A stretch of DNA of 33,326 bases from Pseudomonadota bacterium (GTDB lineage: Bacteria > Pseudomonadota > Gammaproteobacteria > Burkholderiales > Burkholderiaceae_C). This document shows positions 10,970 to 20,492 of the stretch, in pieces. Position 1 is the stretch's first letter. Each line of letters begins with the position of its first letter. The translations under genes were made by a program, and so were the position numbers. Location of the stretch: positions 1 to 33,326 of the forward strand of contig JAKAIB010000004.1 of assembly GCA_021814605.1 (NCBI GenBank), written 5' to 3'. A model generated the notes under the pieces. The model did not search any database. It was not told where the DNA came from and saw only the letters and a list, made by a program, of their open reading frames with translations.

Positions 10970-12202
10970 ATGCTGTCCGCCTACCTTCCGGCCTGGCCGC
11001 CCCACCCCGACGGCGTGTTCTGGGTGGGCGCGGCACTGGTGCTGGCGACGGTCACCGGTGAATCGGTGTTCCGGCTGCTGCGCTGGCCTCGGCTGGTCGG
11101 CTACGCGGCTGCGGGCATGCTGATCGCCGCCGGTGGCACCGGGCTCGACGCCTATGCGCTGCAGCCAAGCGCACGCACCATCGTCGACGCCGCGCTCGCC
11201 GTCCTGCTGTTCGAGATCGGCCATCGCGTCAACCTGCGCTGGCTGCGCGCCAACCCGGCGCTGCTGGCGGTCAGCCTGTTCGAGTCGATCCTGGGGTTCG
11301 CCGCAGTCTTCGTGACGTTGCGGCTGCTGGGCTTCGCCGCCCTGGCGTCGGCTGCGGTCGCCGGGCTGATGGTCGCGACCTCGCCGGCGGTGGCGCTGCG
11401 CATCGGCAGCGAATTCCGCGCCAGCGGCCAGGTGACCGAGCGGCTGCTGTTTCTGTCGGCCCTCAACACCTTCTACGCGGTGATCGTCTGCAGCCTGCTG
11501 CTGGGGATGGCCGATGCCAGCCGGCCGCAGGGATCCGTGATGGCGCTGCTGCACATGGGCTACCTGATCGGCGGATCGGTCGTGGCCGCGGCGCTGCTGG
11601 CGTATGCGGTGAACTGGGTCGAGCAGCATTTCGACTTCCGCGACGAAGGCGGGGCGCTGATGCTGGTCGGCCTGATCCTGCTCGCGCTGTCGCTGGTGCG
11701 GATGCTGAACTGGTCGCCGCTGCTGACGCCGCTGCTGGCCGGCGCGCTGCTGCGGCTGCGCAGCCAGCGGCCGCGGCTCTGGCCGCGGCACTTCGGCACC
11801 GCCGGCGGCGTCCTGGTGGTGCTGATGTTCCTGATCCTCGGACTGAGCCTGAACGCACGCATCGTTCTCGCGGGCGGCGCCGGTGCGATTCTGGTCGTCG
11901 CGGCGCGGCTGCTGGCGAAGCTGATCGGGACATTGACCTTTGGCCGGGCCAGCGGGGCGAGCTGGAAGCAGTCGCTTGCCCTCGGCTTGGCGCTCAATCC
12001 GGCCTCCGGGGTCAACTTCATGCTCGCCATCGGTTTCATCGGCTGGAATTCGGCGCAAGCCGTGCGGCCTGTTCTGGCCGTCGCGCTGAGCGCGATCGCG
12101 CTGCTCGAACTGGTGGGGCCGCTGCTGGCGCGCTGGGCGCTCGGCTACAGCGGGGACATTGCGCCCGGCGCCGCCGGACCGCGGTCGGGAGAGCCGCAAT
12201 GA
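10970..12202 (+). CDS. CPA2-type monovalent cation:proton antiporter (membrane domain only)
   Basis: Multiple TM segments with CPA motifs: [76 protein letters not shown]. No TrkA-N domain after the membrane domain. Confidence 0.82.
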   Translation: MLSAYLPAWPPHPDGVFWVGAALVLATVTGESVFRLLRWPRLVGYAAAGMLIAAGGTGLDAYALQPSARTIVDAALAVLLFEIGHRVNLRWLRANPALLAVSLFESILGFAAVFVTLRLLGFAALASAAVAGLMVATSPAVALRIGSEFRASGQVTERLLFLSALNTFYAVIVCSLLLGMADASRPQGSVMALLHMGYLIGGSVVAAALLAYAVNWVEQHFDFRDEGGALMLVGLILLALSLVRMLNWSPLLTPLLAGALLRLRSQRPRLWPRHFGTAGGVLVVLMFLILGLSLNARIVLAGGAGAILVVAARLLAKLIGTLTFGRASGASWKQSLALGLALNPASGVNFMLAIGFIGWNSAQAVRPVLAVALSAIALLELVGPLLARWALGYSGDIAPGAAGPRSGEPQ

Positions 12203-13326
12203 GCCTGGGCACATTCAAGACATCCGAGGCGCTCAGCCTCGGGGTGGAACTGGAACTCCAGATCGTCAACCGCCACAACTACGACCTGATGCCCTGCGCC
12301 CCGGACCTGCTACGGCTGCTCGAAGGCCGCAAGCTGCCGGGGCTGGTGACCCCCGAGATCACCGAGAGCATGATCGAGCTGTCCACCGGGATCTGCAGCG
12401 GCTACGCCGACGCGCTGGAGCAGCTCGGCGAGATCCAGCAGGCGCTGGTCGAGGCGGCCAACAAGCTCGACGTCGGGCTGTCGGGCGGTGGCACCCACCC
12501 GTTCCAGCATTGGGCTCGGCAGCGCATCTTCGACAAGCCGCGCTTCCTGCAGATCTCCGAGCTGTACGGCTACCTGAGCAAGCAGTTCACCGTGTTCGGC
12601 CAGCACGTCCACCTCGGCTGCCCGAGCGCCGACGAGGCGCTCTACACCCTGCACTGCCTGTCGCGCTTCATTCCGCATTTCATCGCGCTGTCTGCGTCGT
12701 CGCCGTTCGTGCAGGGCGAGGACACGGGCTTTCATTCGGCGCGGCTGAACTCGGTGTTCGCATTCCCGCTATCCGGCCGTGCGCCGTTCGTGCTCACGTG
12801 GGACGAGTTCGAGCACTACTTCGACAAGATGACCGCGACCGGCGTGGTCAAGAGCATGAAGGATTTCTATTGGGACATCCGGCCCAAGCCCGAGTACGGC
12901 ACCATCGAAGTCCGGGTCATGGACACGCCGCTGACCATCGCCAAGGCGGCACGCATCGCCGCCTACATCCAGACGCTCGGCCGCTGGATCCAGACCGAGC
13001 GACCGTTCGTGCCGCAGGAAGACGACTACCTCGTCTACACCTTCAACCGCTTCCAGGCCTGCCGGTTCGGCTTCGATGGCACATTCGTCGATCCGGCGAC
13101 CCGCGAGCATCGCACCTTGCGTGAGGACCTGCTGCGCGTGCTCATCAAGCTGGAGGATCACGCCATCGCGCTCAAGTCGGATCCGGCGCTGCGCGAACTG
13201 CTCGCCGACGTCAGCAGTCGCGGCAACGATGCGCAGTGGATCCGCGAGACCTATGCGCGAGAGCCGCACCTGCCGGAGGTCGTCCGCCTGCAGAGCGCGC
13301 GCTGGATGGCGCCGCAGGCCTCGTGA
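12199..13326 (+). CDS. ybdK: YbdK-type carboxylate-amine ligase (glutamate-cysteine ligase family 2)
   Basis: [105 protein letters not shown] overlap with the antiporter. Confidence 0.92.
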   Translation: MSLGTFKTSEALSLGVELELQIVNRHNYDLMPCAPDLLRLLEGRKLPGLVTPEITESMIELSTGICSGYADALEQLGEIQQALVEAANKLDVGLSGGGTHPFQHWARQRIFDKPRFLQISELYGYLSKQFTVFGQHVHLGCPSADEALYTLHCLSRFIPHFIALSASSPFVQGEDTGFHSARLNSVFAFPLSGRAPFVLTWDEFEHYFDKMTATGVVKSMKDFYWDIRPKPEYGTIEVRVMDTPLTIAKAARIAAYIQTLGRWIQTERPFVPQEDDYLVYTFNRFQACRFGFDGTFVDPATREHRTLREDLLRVLIKLEDHAIALKSDPALRELLADVSSRGNDAQWIRETYAREPHLPEVVRLQSARWMAPQAS

Positions 13327-14354
13327 CCCCAGGCTCCGCCTGCGGCCACCCGGACCGGCCGCGCGTCTCCATCCTGCTGCCGGCCTACCGGCAGCAGGAT
13401 GTGGTCGCCGACGCGGTGCGCGCGGCGCTGGCCCAGACCTACTCGCCGCTGCAGATCGTGATGTCGGACGACGCCTCGGACGACGGCACCTTCGCCGCGA
13501 TCGAGCGCAGCGTCGCCGGATACACCGGACCGCACGATGTCGTCGTGCGGCGCAACGCGGTGAACGAAGGCATCACCGCGCATCTGTCGCGGCTTGCCGC
13601 CATCGCCGACGGCGAACTGCTGTTCGTCGCCGCCGGCGATGATGTCTCCGAACCCGAGCGTTGCGACCGGGTGGTCGCGCACTGGCTTGCGCGGGACCGC
13701 CGTCCGGACCTGATCGCCACCGACCTGCTCGACATCGACGGATCCGGCCGGCTCCACGGCCGCATCGACCACAGCGACCTCGACGCGCTGGCGCTGCAGG
13801 ACTGGCTGACCGCCCGCCCATGGCTGGTCGGCGCCTCGCACACCTGGACCCGCCGCCTGTTCGACCGCTTCGGGCCGATGCGCGCCGGCGCCCACGCCGA
13901 GGACCAGATCATGCTGTTGCGCGCACTGTTCGGCGGCGGCGCGTCGACCCTGCACGAGCCGCTGGTGCGCTGGCGGCGCGGCGGCCTGTCGGCCAAGCGC
14001 CGCCACGCCGACCTGAATGCGCTGCTCGCGCACATGCGCCGCGGCAACCGCGCCGGGCTGGCCGAAATCGCGCAACTGCTCGCCGACGCGCAGGTGGCGG
14101 GACGATCCGGGGCGGTGCGCGCCGCGCTCGGCCCGCGGCTGGCACGTGAGCAGTTCGTCGAGCGCATGCTCGAGGCGCCGAGCGCCATCGAACGCTGGCG
14201 CGCCGTGGTACATGCCGGCGACGTTCCGCTCGGCTACCGGCTGCGCCTGCTCGGATACACCACGATTCCTTGGCTGTACGACCCCATGCTCCGGATCAAG
14301 GCCGGAGCCCGGCTGTCGCGGCATGGCGACGCCGCCGGCCGACCGGCGGAATGA
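13323..14354 (+). CDS. Glycosyltransferase family 2
   Basis: [43 protein letters not shown]…[15 protein letters not shown] fold. GTG start overlaps the ybdK stop (GTGA). Confidence 0.88.
   Translation: MTPGSACGHPDRPRVSILLPAYRQQDVVADAVRAALAQTYSPLQIVMSDDASDDGTFAAIERSVAGYTGPHDVVVRRNAVNEGITAHLSRLAAIADGELLFVAAGDDVSEPERCDRVVAHWLARDRRPDLIATDLLDIDGSGRLHGRIDHSDLDALALQDWLTARPWLVGASHTWTRRLFDRFGPMRAGAHAEDQIMLLRALFGGGASTLHEPLVRWRRGGLSAKRRHADLNALLAHMRRGNRAGLAEIAQLLADAQVAGRSGAVRAALGPRLAREQFVERMLEAPSAIERWRAVVHAGDVPLGYRLRLLGYTTIPWLYDPMLRIKAGARLSRHGDAAGRPAE
13370..13401. repeat. Perfect 14-bp inverted repeat with 4-nt loop inside the GT2 coding sequence
   Basis: CATCCTGCTGCCGG (13370-13383) - CCTA - CCGGCAGCAGGATG (13388-13401); the arms are exact reverse complements. 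Confidence 0.9.
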
Positions 14355-15454
14355 CCGCGATGCCTCAATCCTCCCATCCTCCGCTGCGCCTCGCGATCAC
14401 CGCCCAGGCACTGACGCACGGCGGTGGCGCCGAACGCTACCTGCGCGACGTGGTATCAGGGCTGCATGCCGCCGGGGTCCGCCCCTCGGTGCTGGCACGC
14501 AAGATCGACCCGGAACTGCCGCAGGCCGCGATGGCCGACGGCGTTCGCATCGACACCCGCGGCGTTCCGCGGCTCTGGCGCAGCGCGGTGTTCGACTGGA
14601 AGGTCGGACGCTGGCTGCGCCGCAACCCGACGGACTGCGTGTTCGCGGTGAATCACAGCGTGCATGCCGACGTCGTGATCTGCGGCGGCACGCACCCCGG
14701 TTTCCTGCAGGCGATGGGCCGGCGCGCCGGTCCCGCCGACCATCGCCAGATTGCGCTGGAGCGCCGTACGTACGCCCGCGCGCGGCGCATCGTCGCCCAT
14801 TCGGAGTTGATGAAGGACGAGTTGCAGCGTTTCCACGACGTCGCCGCCGACCGCATCGACGTGCTCTATCCGCCGGTCGATGCCGATCGCTTCAGGCCGC
14901 TGACCGACGCATCGCGCCGCAGCGTGCGCAAGCGCCTCGGGCTCCCGCCGGACCGCGTGGTGTTCCTGCTGGTGTCGACCGGCCACACCCGCAAGGGCTT
15001 CGACGAACTCGAAGCGCTGTTCGCCACGACCGATCTGCCGATCACCCTCGCGGTCGCCGGCCGCCCGCTGCCACGGCCGGCGCGCAACGTGGTCGAACTC
15101 GGCTACCGCCAGGACGTCGAGACGGTGTTCGCGGCGGCCGACTACACCGTCGTGGCGTCGCGCTACGAGCCCTTTGGCCTGGTCGGAGTCGAGTCGGTGC
15201 TATGCGGCACGCCGGTGGTCATCGCCGACACGGTCGGCTCGGCCGAGGTCATCGGCGACTCGGCCAAGGTCGCCTACTCGCGTTCGGACCCGCAGGGCCT
15301 GTCCACCGCCCTGGCGCAGGCGTGCTCGCGGGCGCAGGCGCAGGAACACCGCATCGCCGATCCGGCAGCTGCGCTGCGATACGACCCGGCCGTGCGTGTC
15401 CACGTCGACCGGCTGCTCGCGCTGTTCCGGAGCAGCGCGCGCGCAGACGCCTGA
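14351..15454 (+). CDS. Glycosyltransferase family 4 (WaaG-like)
   Basis: Glycogen-phosphorylase-type GT-B motifs: ITAQALTHGGGAERYLRDVV, VVFLLVSTGHTRKGFDEL, VVASRYEPFGLVGVESVLCGTPVVIADTVGSAEVI. ATGA overlap with the preceding GT2. Confidence 0.9.
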   Translation: MTAMPQSSHPPLRLAITAQALTHGGGAERYLRDVVSGLHAAGVRPSVLARKIDPELPQAAMADGVRIDTRGVPRLWRSAVFDWKVGRWLRRNPTDCVFAVNHSVHADVVICGGTHPGFLQAMGRRAGPADHRQIALERRTYARARRIVAHSELMKDELQRFHDVAADRIDVLYPPVDADRFRPLTDASRRSVRKRLGLPPDRVVFLLVSTGHTRKGFDELEALFATTDLPITLAVAGRPLPRPARNVVELGYRQDVETVFAAADYTVVASRYEPFGLVGVESVLCGTPVVIADTVGSAEVIGDSAKVAYSRSDPQGLSTALAQACSRAQAQEHRIADPAAALRYDPAVRVHVDRLLALFRSSARADA

Positions 15455-15468
15455 ACGCCCGAGAGGCT

Positions 15469-17244
15469 TCAGCTGCCCGTCGCCGGCGTCTGGGCGAACT
15501 GCATCCGATGCAACTGCGCGTACAACCCGCCCCGCGCAAGCAGTTCGGCCTGGCTGCCCAGTTCGACCAGCCGACCGGCGTCGAGCACGGCGATGCGATC
15601 GCAGTGGGCAATGGTGGCGAGACGGTGGGCGATGACGATGGTGGTCCGCCCGGCCATCAGCCGGTCGACCGCCTCCTGCACCAGCCGTTCGCTCTCGGCG
15701 TCGAGTGCGCTCGTCGCCTCGTCGAGGATGAGCACCGGCGCGTCGCGATACAGCGCGCGGGCGATCGACAGCCGCTGGCGCTGCCCCCCCGAGAGCTGCG
15801 AACCGTTGTGTCCCACCGGTGCGTCGAGCCCGCCGGGCAGGCTGCGCACGAAGTCGGCCAGTGCCGCCGCCTCCAGCGCCGCCCAGGCGCGCGCCGCATC
15901 GACCGTCTCGCCAAAGGCGACATTGGCGCCGACGCTGTCGTTGAGGAGCACCACGTCCTGGCCGACGTAGGCAATCTGCCGCCGCAGGTCGCGCAGATTC
16001 CAGTCGCGCAGGGGCAGACCGTCGAGAAGCAGCCGACCGGCCGTCGGCTCGATCAGTCGCGGCACCAGCCGCATCAGCGTGGTCTTGCCCGCGCCGGACG
16101 GCCCCACGACCGCGAGCCGCTCCCCGGCATGGACCACAAGGCGGACGCCGTCGAGAACCGGGCGGTCCGCGCCGTCGAACTGCACACCGACGGCGTCGAA
16201 CTCCAGTGTCCCGGCCGCCCGCCCGTCGACGCGCCGGCCCGCGTCCTCCTCGTTCGGCAGGTCGATGATGCCGCGCAACCGCTCGAGCGAGCCGAGCGCG
16301 CGCATCATCGGCTGGACCACATCGGCCGCCCGTCGCAGCGGAGAAAGGGTCATCAGCATCGCGGTGATGAACGACACGAAGCCGCCGACGCCATGCGCCC
16401 CCGTCCTGCCGCTCTGCCACAGGGCATAAACGATGACCACCGACACGGCCAGCGCCGACAGCCATTGCGAGACCGGCGTGGTCGACGATCCGGAAACGAG
16501 GGTCTTGATGGTGACGTGGCGCTGGTGCTCGTTGGTACTGCGGAAACGCGCGAGGAAGGCGTCCTGCGCGTTGTGAACCCGGATCACCGCCGCCGCCAGC
16601 AGGCCCTCCTCGAGCGCGTACGACGTGTCCTCGGCGGACTTCTGCATCTGCACGTTCAACCGCTTCGCACGGCGACTGATGCGTCGCATCACGAACACCA
16701 GCGGGAACAGCACGGCGAGGGTCAGCAGCGTCAAGCTCCAGTTCACCCACAGCAGGTAGCCGAACAGGGCCACGAGCGTGAAGCTGTCGCGCACCAGGGT
16801 CAGCAGGCTGGGAAAGATCATCCCCAACGCCAGTTGCGCCTCGTACACGGCCGCGCCGATCAGGCTGCTGGCGGTCTCGCCGCGCAGCCGGTCGAGCCGC
16901 GCATGCACAATCTGGCCGTACACCAGCTCACGCACCCGCGCCAGCACGTTCTGGGTCAGCCACTGTGTGAGAAACTGCGAGCCCAGCCAAGCCAGCCCCC
17001 GTATCGTGAACAGCCCCAGCAGCACCGCCGGCACCGCCCACAGCGGGAAATCCCGCTTGGGCCCGAATCCGACGTCGAGCACGTGCTTCATCAGCGCCGG
17101 AAGCACCGGCTCCGTGGCAGCAACCACCGCCGCGAGGAGCACGATGAGCAGCGCGGCGCTGCGGTTGCGCGGATTGGCCGAGAACAGCCGCCACAGCACG
17201 CTCTGGATGGTCTGAGGAGGGGAGGACGATGCGGATGAGGTCAA
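15469..17244 (-). CDS. msbA: Lipid A export ATP-binding/permease protein MsbA
   Basis: ABC exporter half-transporter: TM domain (ATEPVLPALMKHVLDVGF), Walker A GPSGAGKTT, signature LSGGQRQRLSIARAL, Walker B VLILDEATSALD, H-loop VIAHRLATI. The tracked start is TTG. Confidence 0.93.
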   Translation of the reverse strand: MTSSASSSPPQTIQSVLWRLFSANPRNRSAALLIVLLAAVVAATEPVLPALMKHVLDVGFGPKRDFPLWAVPAVLLGLFTIRGLAWLGSQFLTQWLTQNVLARVRELVYGQIVHARLDRLRGETASSLIGAAVYEAQLALGMIFPSLLTLVRDSFTLVALFGYLLWVNWSLTLLTLAVLFPLVFVMRRISRRAKRLNVQMQKSAEDTSYALEEGLLAAAVIRVHNAQDAFLARFRSTNEHQRHVTIKTLVSGSSTTPVSQWLSALAVSVVIVYALWQSGRTGAHGVGGFVSFITAMLMTLSPLRRAADVVQPMMRALGSLERLRGIIDLPNEEDAGRRVDGRAAGTLEFDAVGVQFDGADRPVLDGVRLVVHAGERLAVVGPSGAGKTTLMRLVPRLIEPTAGRLLLDGLPLRDWNLRDLRRQIAYVGQDVVLLNDSVGANVAFGETVDAARAWAALEAAALADFVRSLPGGLDAPVGHNGSQLSGGQRQRLSIARALYRDAPVLILDEATSALDAESERLVQEAVDRLMAGRTTIVIAHRLATIAHCDRIAVLDAGRLVELGSQAELLARGGLYAQLHRMQFAQTPATGS

Positions 17245-17319
17245 AGGATGCCCGTGGGTGAACGCGAAGCGGCGTGCCGCACTGCGGATCCGGCGCGATG
17301 CCGGGAACGCCCCGCCCGC

Positions 17320-18621
17320 ATGCTAGCGGCTTCGCCGGGCGCCAAGGCGCAGCGCGCGTTCGCACCGGTCGCCGCCCTGCTGCTGTTCGCCTATCCCATG
17401 ATCGTGCTGGTGATCCCGGGCGGGATGAACACGGCGTTCTTCCTGCTGCTTTTGGGCAGCCTCACGGTGTGGACAACGACCCGGCTCGATCCGCCGGGCA
17501 AGCTGGAGGCGCACGATCCGCTGACGCGCGGCCTGGGCCTGGCGTACGCCTGGGCCATGGCGGGCCTGCCGCTCGCGGTGTTCGTCGGCGAGGTGACCAG
17601 CCATCTCTGGGGCTGGCAGCGCTACGACGCGGTGTCGCGCTTCCTGCTGGCGGTTCCGATCTTCTGGTGCCTGCGCCGCCTGCGCACCGACCTTCTGAGC
17701 CGATGGCGCCTCGGCGTGATTGCCGGCGCCGGGGTCGGCCTCGGCGCGGTGGTGCTCGATCCGCGCGACTGGGGAAGCGGACGCCTCGGCACGAGTTTCG
17801 TCAACCCGATTCATTTCGGCGACATCGCGCTGACCCTCGGGATGCTCGCGGTTGCCGGAGCCGGCTGGTCGTCGCGGCGCGAACGGCTGCTCACCGTGGC
17901 TTCGGTCGGCGCGCTGCTCGCCGGCATCGTCGCCTCGGCCCTGTCGGGCTCGCGTGGCGGCTGGGTCGCGCTCCCGGGCTTCGCGCTGTTCGGCTGGCTG
18001 GAACTGCGCCGCCGGCTGTCGCGGCTGCAGGCCGGTGTGGTGTTCGTGGCCCTCGTGGCTGCACTGGCGGGCGTGTACGGCGCCATCCCGGAAATCCATC
18101 AACGCATCGGCCTCATCGTCGCCAATCTGCGCGCCTATGCGCACGGGCACGACGACACGTCGATCGGCATCCGTTTCCAGCTCTGGAAGGCGGCGTGGCT
18201 GCTCTTCACCGAACACCCCTTGTTCGGCGTCGGCATGGGCGGGTTCAAGGCCATGATGACCCCGCTGCAGCAGGCCGGCGTGCTGACCCCGCTGGCAGCG
18301 GATTTCGGCCGGCAGGAGGTCCATAACGAAATCCTGTCCAGGCTGTCTCAGCTCGGGCTGGTCGGCCTCGCCGCGATCCTGGCCGTCTACCTCGTTCCCG
18401 GCTGGATGTTCCTGCGGCGGCTCAATGACACCGCAGCCGACGTGCGTGCCGCCGCCCGCATGGGGCTGATCCTGGTCTGGGGCTTCTTCGTCTATGGGCT
18501 CACCGTCGAGACCTTCGATCTGACCATGACCGCGGCGTTCTATGCGCTGACCGTCGCCGTCCTCCTTGCCCTGACCTATCCCCGCGCGCCGCGCGAACCC
18601 GGCCCATGTTCAGCATCCTGA
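17320..18621 (+). CDS. O-antigen ligase (WaaL)-family membrane protein
   Basis: Multi-TM protein with RFQLWKAAWLLFTEHPLFGVGMGGFKAMM…EVHNEILSRLSQLGLVGLAAILAVYLVP (Wzy_C/WaaL-type His-containing loop). ATG at 17320 preferred; the ORF track begins at ATG 17248. Confidence 0.87.
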   Translation: MLAASPGAKAQRAFAPVAALLLFAYPMIVLVIPGGMNTAFFLLLLGSLTVWTTTRLDPPGKLEAHDPLTRGLGLAYAWAMAGLPLAVFVGEVTSHLWGWQRYDAVSRFLLAVPIFWCLRRLRTDLLSRWRLGVIAGAGVGLGAVVLDPRDWGSGRLGTSFVNPIHFGDIALTLGMLAVAGAGWSSRRERLLTVASVGALLAGIVASALSGSRGGWVALPGFALFGWLELRRRLSRLQAGVVFVALVAALAGVYGAIPEIHQRIGLIVANLRAYAHGHDDTSIGIRFQLWKAAWLLFTEHPLFGVGMGGFKAMMTPLQQAGVLTPLAADFGRQEVHNEILSRLSQLGLVGLAAILAVYLVPGWMFLRRLNDTAADVRAAARMGLILVWGFFVYGLTVETFDLTMTAAFYALTVAVLLALTYPRAPREPGPCSAS

Positions 18622-19544
18622 TCCCGTCCTGGAACAACCTGCCGTATCTCAAGCTGTGCATCGACAGCATCCAGCGGCACTCGACCTACGCCCACGAGAT
18701 CCTGGTGCATGTCAACGAGGGTACCGACGGCACGCTCGACTGGTTGCGCGAGCAGGGCATCGCCCACAGCCATTCGAGCGAGAACATCGGCATCTGCATG
18801 GCCGTCAACCATCTCGCCGGCATGGCCCGGCACGAGTGGCTGCTGTACATGAACGACGACATGGTGTGCTGCCCGGGGTGGGATGCCGCGCTGGTCGACC
18901 GCATCCACGCCGCGGCCGACGACCGGCTGTTCCTGTCGTCGATGCTGCTGGAACCGACCGACACCGGCAACGATCGCGTGATCGTGCAGAACCACGGCAG
19001 CGGCCCGGACGACTTCGACGCCGAGGGCCTGCTGGCGCGCTATCGCGACAGCCCGCGTCAGGACATGCTCGGCCGCGCCTCGCAACCCACGCTGGTGGCG
19101 CGGCGCTGGTGGCTCATGGTCGGCGGCTACAGCATCGAATTCAGCCCGGGAATGAGTTCGGACGACGATCTGCTGATGAAGCTCTGGATCGCCGGATTCC
19201 GGCGCTTCGAGATCGTGTCGGCGAGCCGCCTGTATCACTTCGCCTGCCGCAGCACCGGCCGGATCCGCAAGAACCGCGGATCGCGCGAGTTCGCGCTCAA
19301 GTGGGGCATCACCCAGAGCGAATTCATGCGGAATTACGTGGCCCTTTCGGGCCAGCAAGCCGACTGCACCGCGGTCGACCAGTTGCCGCGCGCCACTCCG
19401 AGCGGACGGCTCAAGCGGGCCGCGCACGGCCTGCTCGCCGACATTCCGCTGAGCGATCTCGCCGCATGGAATCCGCGCGCCACGCACACCATCAGTCAGC
19501 CCAACCCGATGCGGCCCGCGAAGCCGCCCTGCCGTGAGGTCTGA
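18606..19544 (+). CDS. Glycosyltransferase family 2
   Basis: FSILIPSWNNLPYLKLCIDSIQRHSTYAHEILVHVNEGTDGTLDWLREQGI…ENIGICMAVNHLAGMARHEWLLYMNDDMVCCPGWDAAL. Overlaps the ligase CDS by 16 nt. Confidence 0.9.
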   Translation: MFSILIPSWNNLPYLKLCIDSIQRHSTYAHEILVHVNEGTDGTLDWLREQGIAHSHSSENIGICMAVNHLAGMARHEWLLYMNDDMVCCPGWDAALVDRIHAAADDRLFLSSMLLEPTDTGNDRVIVQNHGSGPDDFDAEGLLARYRDSPRQDMLGRASQPTLVARRWWLMVGGYSIEFSPGMSSDDDLLMKLWIAGFRRFEIVSASRLYHFACRSTGRIRKNRGSREFALKWGITQSEFMRNYVALSGQQADCTAVDQLPRATPSGRLKRAAHGLLADIPLSDLAAWNPRATHTISQPNPMRPAKPPCREV

Positions 19545-20334
19545 ATCCGGTTCGGCGGCCGGGACAGCGCCCCGGATCTCCGCCATCCTGATCACCCGCA
19601 ATGAGGCACGCAACATCGCGGATTGCCTCGCCGGGCTGCTGTGGTGCGACGAGATCGTGGTCGTCGACGGTGCAAGCACCGACGGCACCGCGGACGTCGC
19701 CCGGCGCCTGGGCGCTCGGGTCGAGATCCGCGCCGACTGGCCGGGATTCGGCCCCCAGAAGAACCGCGCCCTCGATCTGGCCGGCGGGGACTGGGTGCTG
19801 TCGATCGATGCCGACGAGCGCGTCACGCCCGCACTCGCAGCCGAGATCCGGTCGGTCGTGCTCCGGCCGGACGCGCTCGATGCATACTCGCTGCCCAGGT
19901 TGTCGAGCTATTGCGGCCAGTTCATGCGACATGGCGGCTGGTATCCGGATCGGGTGGTCCGATTGTTCCGGCGCGGTTCGGCGCGGTTCTCCGACGACAT
20001 CGTCCACGAGTCGGTCAGGACCGACGGCCCGGTCGGCCGGCTGCGGCACGACCTGCTGCACATCAGCTATCGGTCGCTCGACGACGTCCTGGACAAGATG
20101 AACCGGTATTCCAGCGCCGGCGCCACCAAGCTGCTCGACCGGGGACGGCGCGGCAGCGTCGCGTCCGCCTTCGGCCATGCCGCCTGGGCATTCGCGCGCG
20201 CCTATCTGCTACGCCGCGGCTTCCTCGACGGCCGGCTCGGCTTCGTCCTCGCCTGCGCAATCGCGCAGGAAACCTGGTATCGCTACCTCAAACTCTGGCT
20301 GCTGCAGCGTCATCAAACCGACGCCGGCCGGTGA
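19534..20334 (+). CDS. Glycosyltransferase family 2, WaaE/KdtX-like
   Basis: ISAILITRNEARNIADCLAGLLWCDEIVVVDGASTDGTADVARRLGARVEIRADWPGFGPQKNRALDLAGGDWVLSIDADERVTP: typical WaaE/KdtX family. GTG start; 11-nt overlap with the upstream GT. Confidence 0.9.
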   Translation: MRSESGSAAGTAPRISAILITRNEARNIADCLAGLLWCDEIVVVDGASTDGTADVARRLGARVEIRADWPGFGPQKNRALDLAGGDWVLSIDADERVTPALAAEIRSVVLRPDALDAYSLPRLSSYCGQFMRHGGWYPDRVVRLFRRGSARFSDDIVHESVRTDGPVGRLRHDLLHISYRSLDDVLDKMNRYSSAGATKLLDRGRRGSVASAFGHAAWAFARAYLLRRGFLDGRLGFVLACAIAQETWYRYLKLWLLQRHQTDAGR

Positions 20335-20367
20335 AAGAATCTTCGGGGGCTGCAACTTTCCCTCGAA

Positions 20368-20397
20368 TTGCGCGTCGCAGCAGAACTTGCATACACT
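20368..20397 (+). promoter_or_regulatory. Candidate sigma70-type promoter for tolB-pal-cpoB
   Basis: TTGCGC (20368-20373), 18-bp spacer, TGCATACACT with -10 TACACT (20392-20397), about 95 bp upstream of tolB. By-eye call. Confidence 0.4.
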
Positions 20398-20492
20398 TAC
20401 TCTGACCGGTTGCAGCGATTTCTAGAATTGCGCCACATCAATCGCGTGCAGCGTCTTCCACCCTGCGCCTGGTCCCACTCCCGAAATCATCC

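Noticed and set aside
7834-11061. 1075-aa plus-strand ORF
   Set aside because: Fully antisense to dnaE for most of its length; composition (Arg/His/Glu/Gly-rich, no recognisable fold) is typical of a stop-free shadow frame in GC-rich DNA.
14017-17238. 1073-aa plus-strand ORF
   Set aside because: Runs out of frame over GT2/GT4 and antisense to msbA; no domain signal, only shadow composition.
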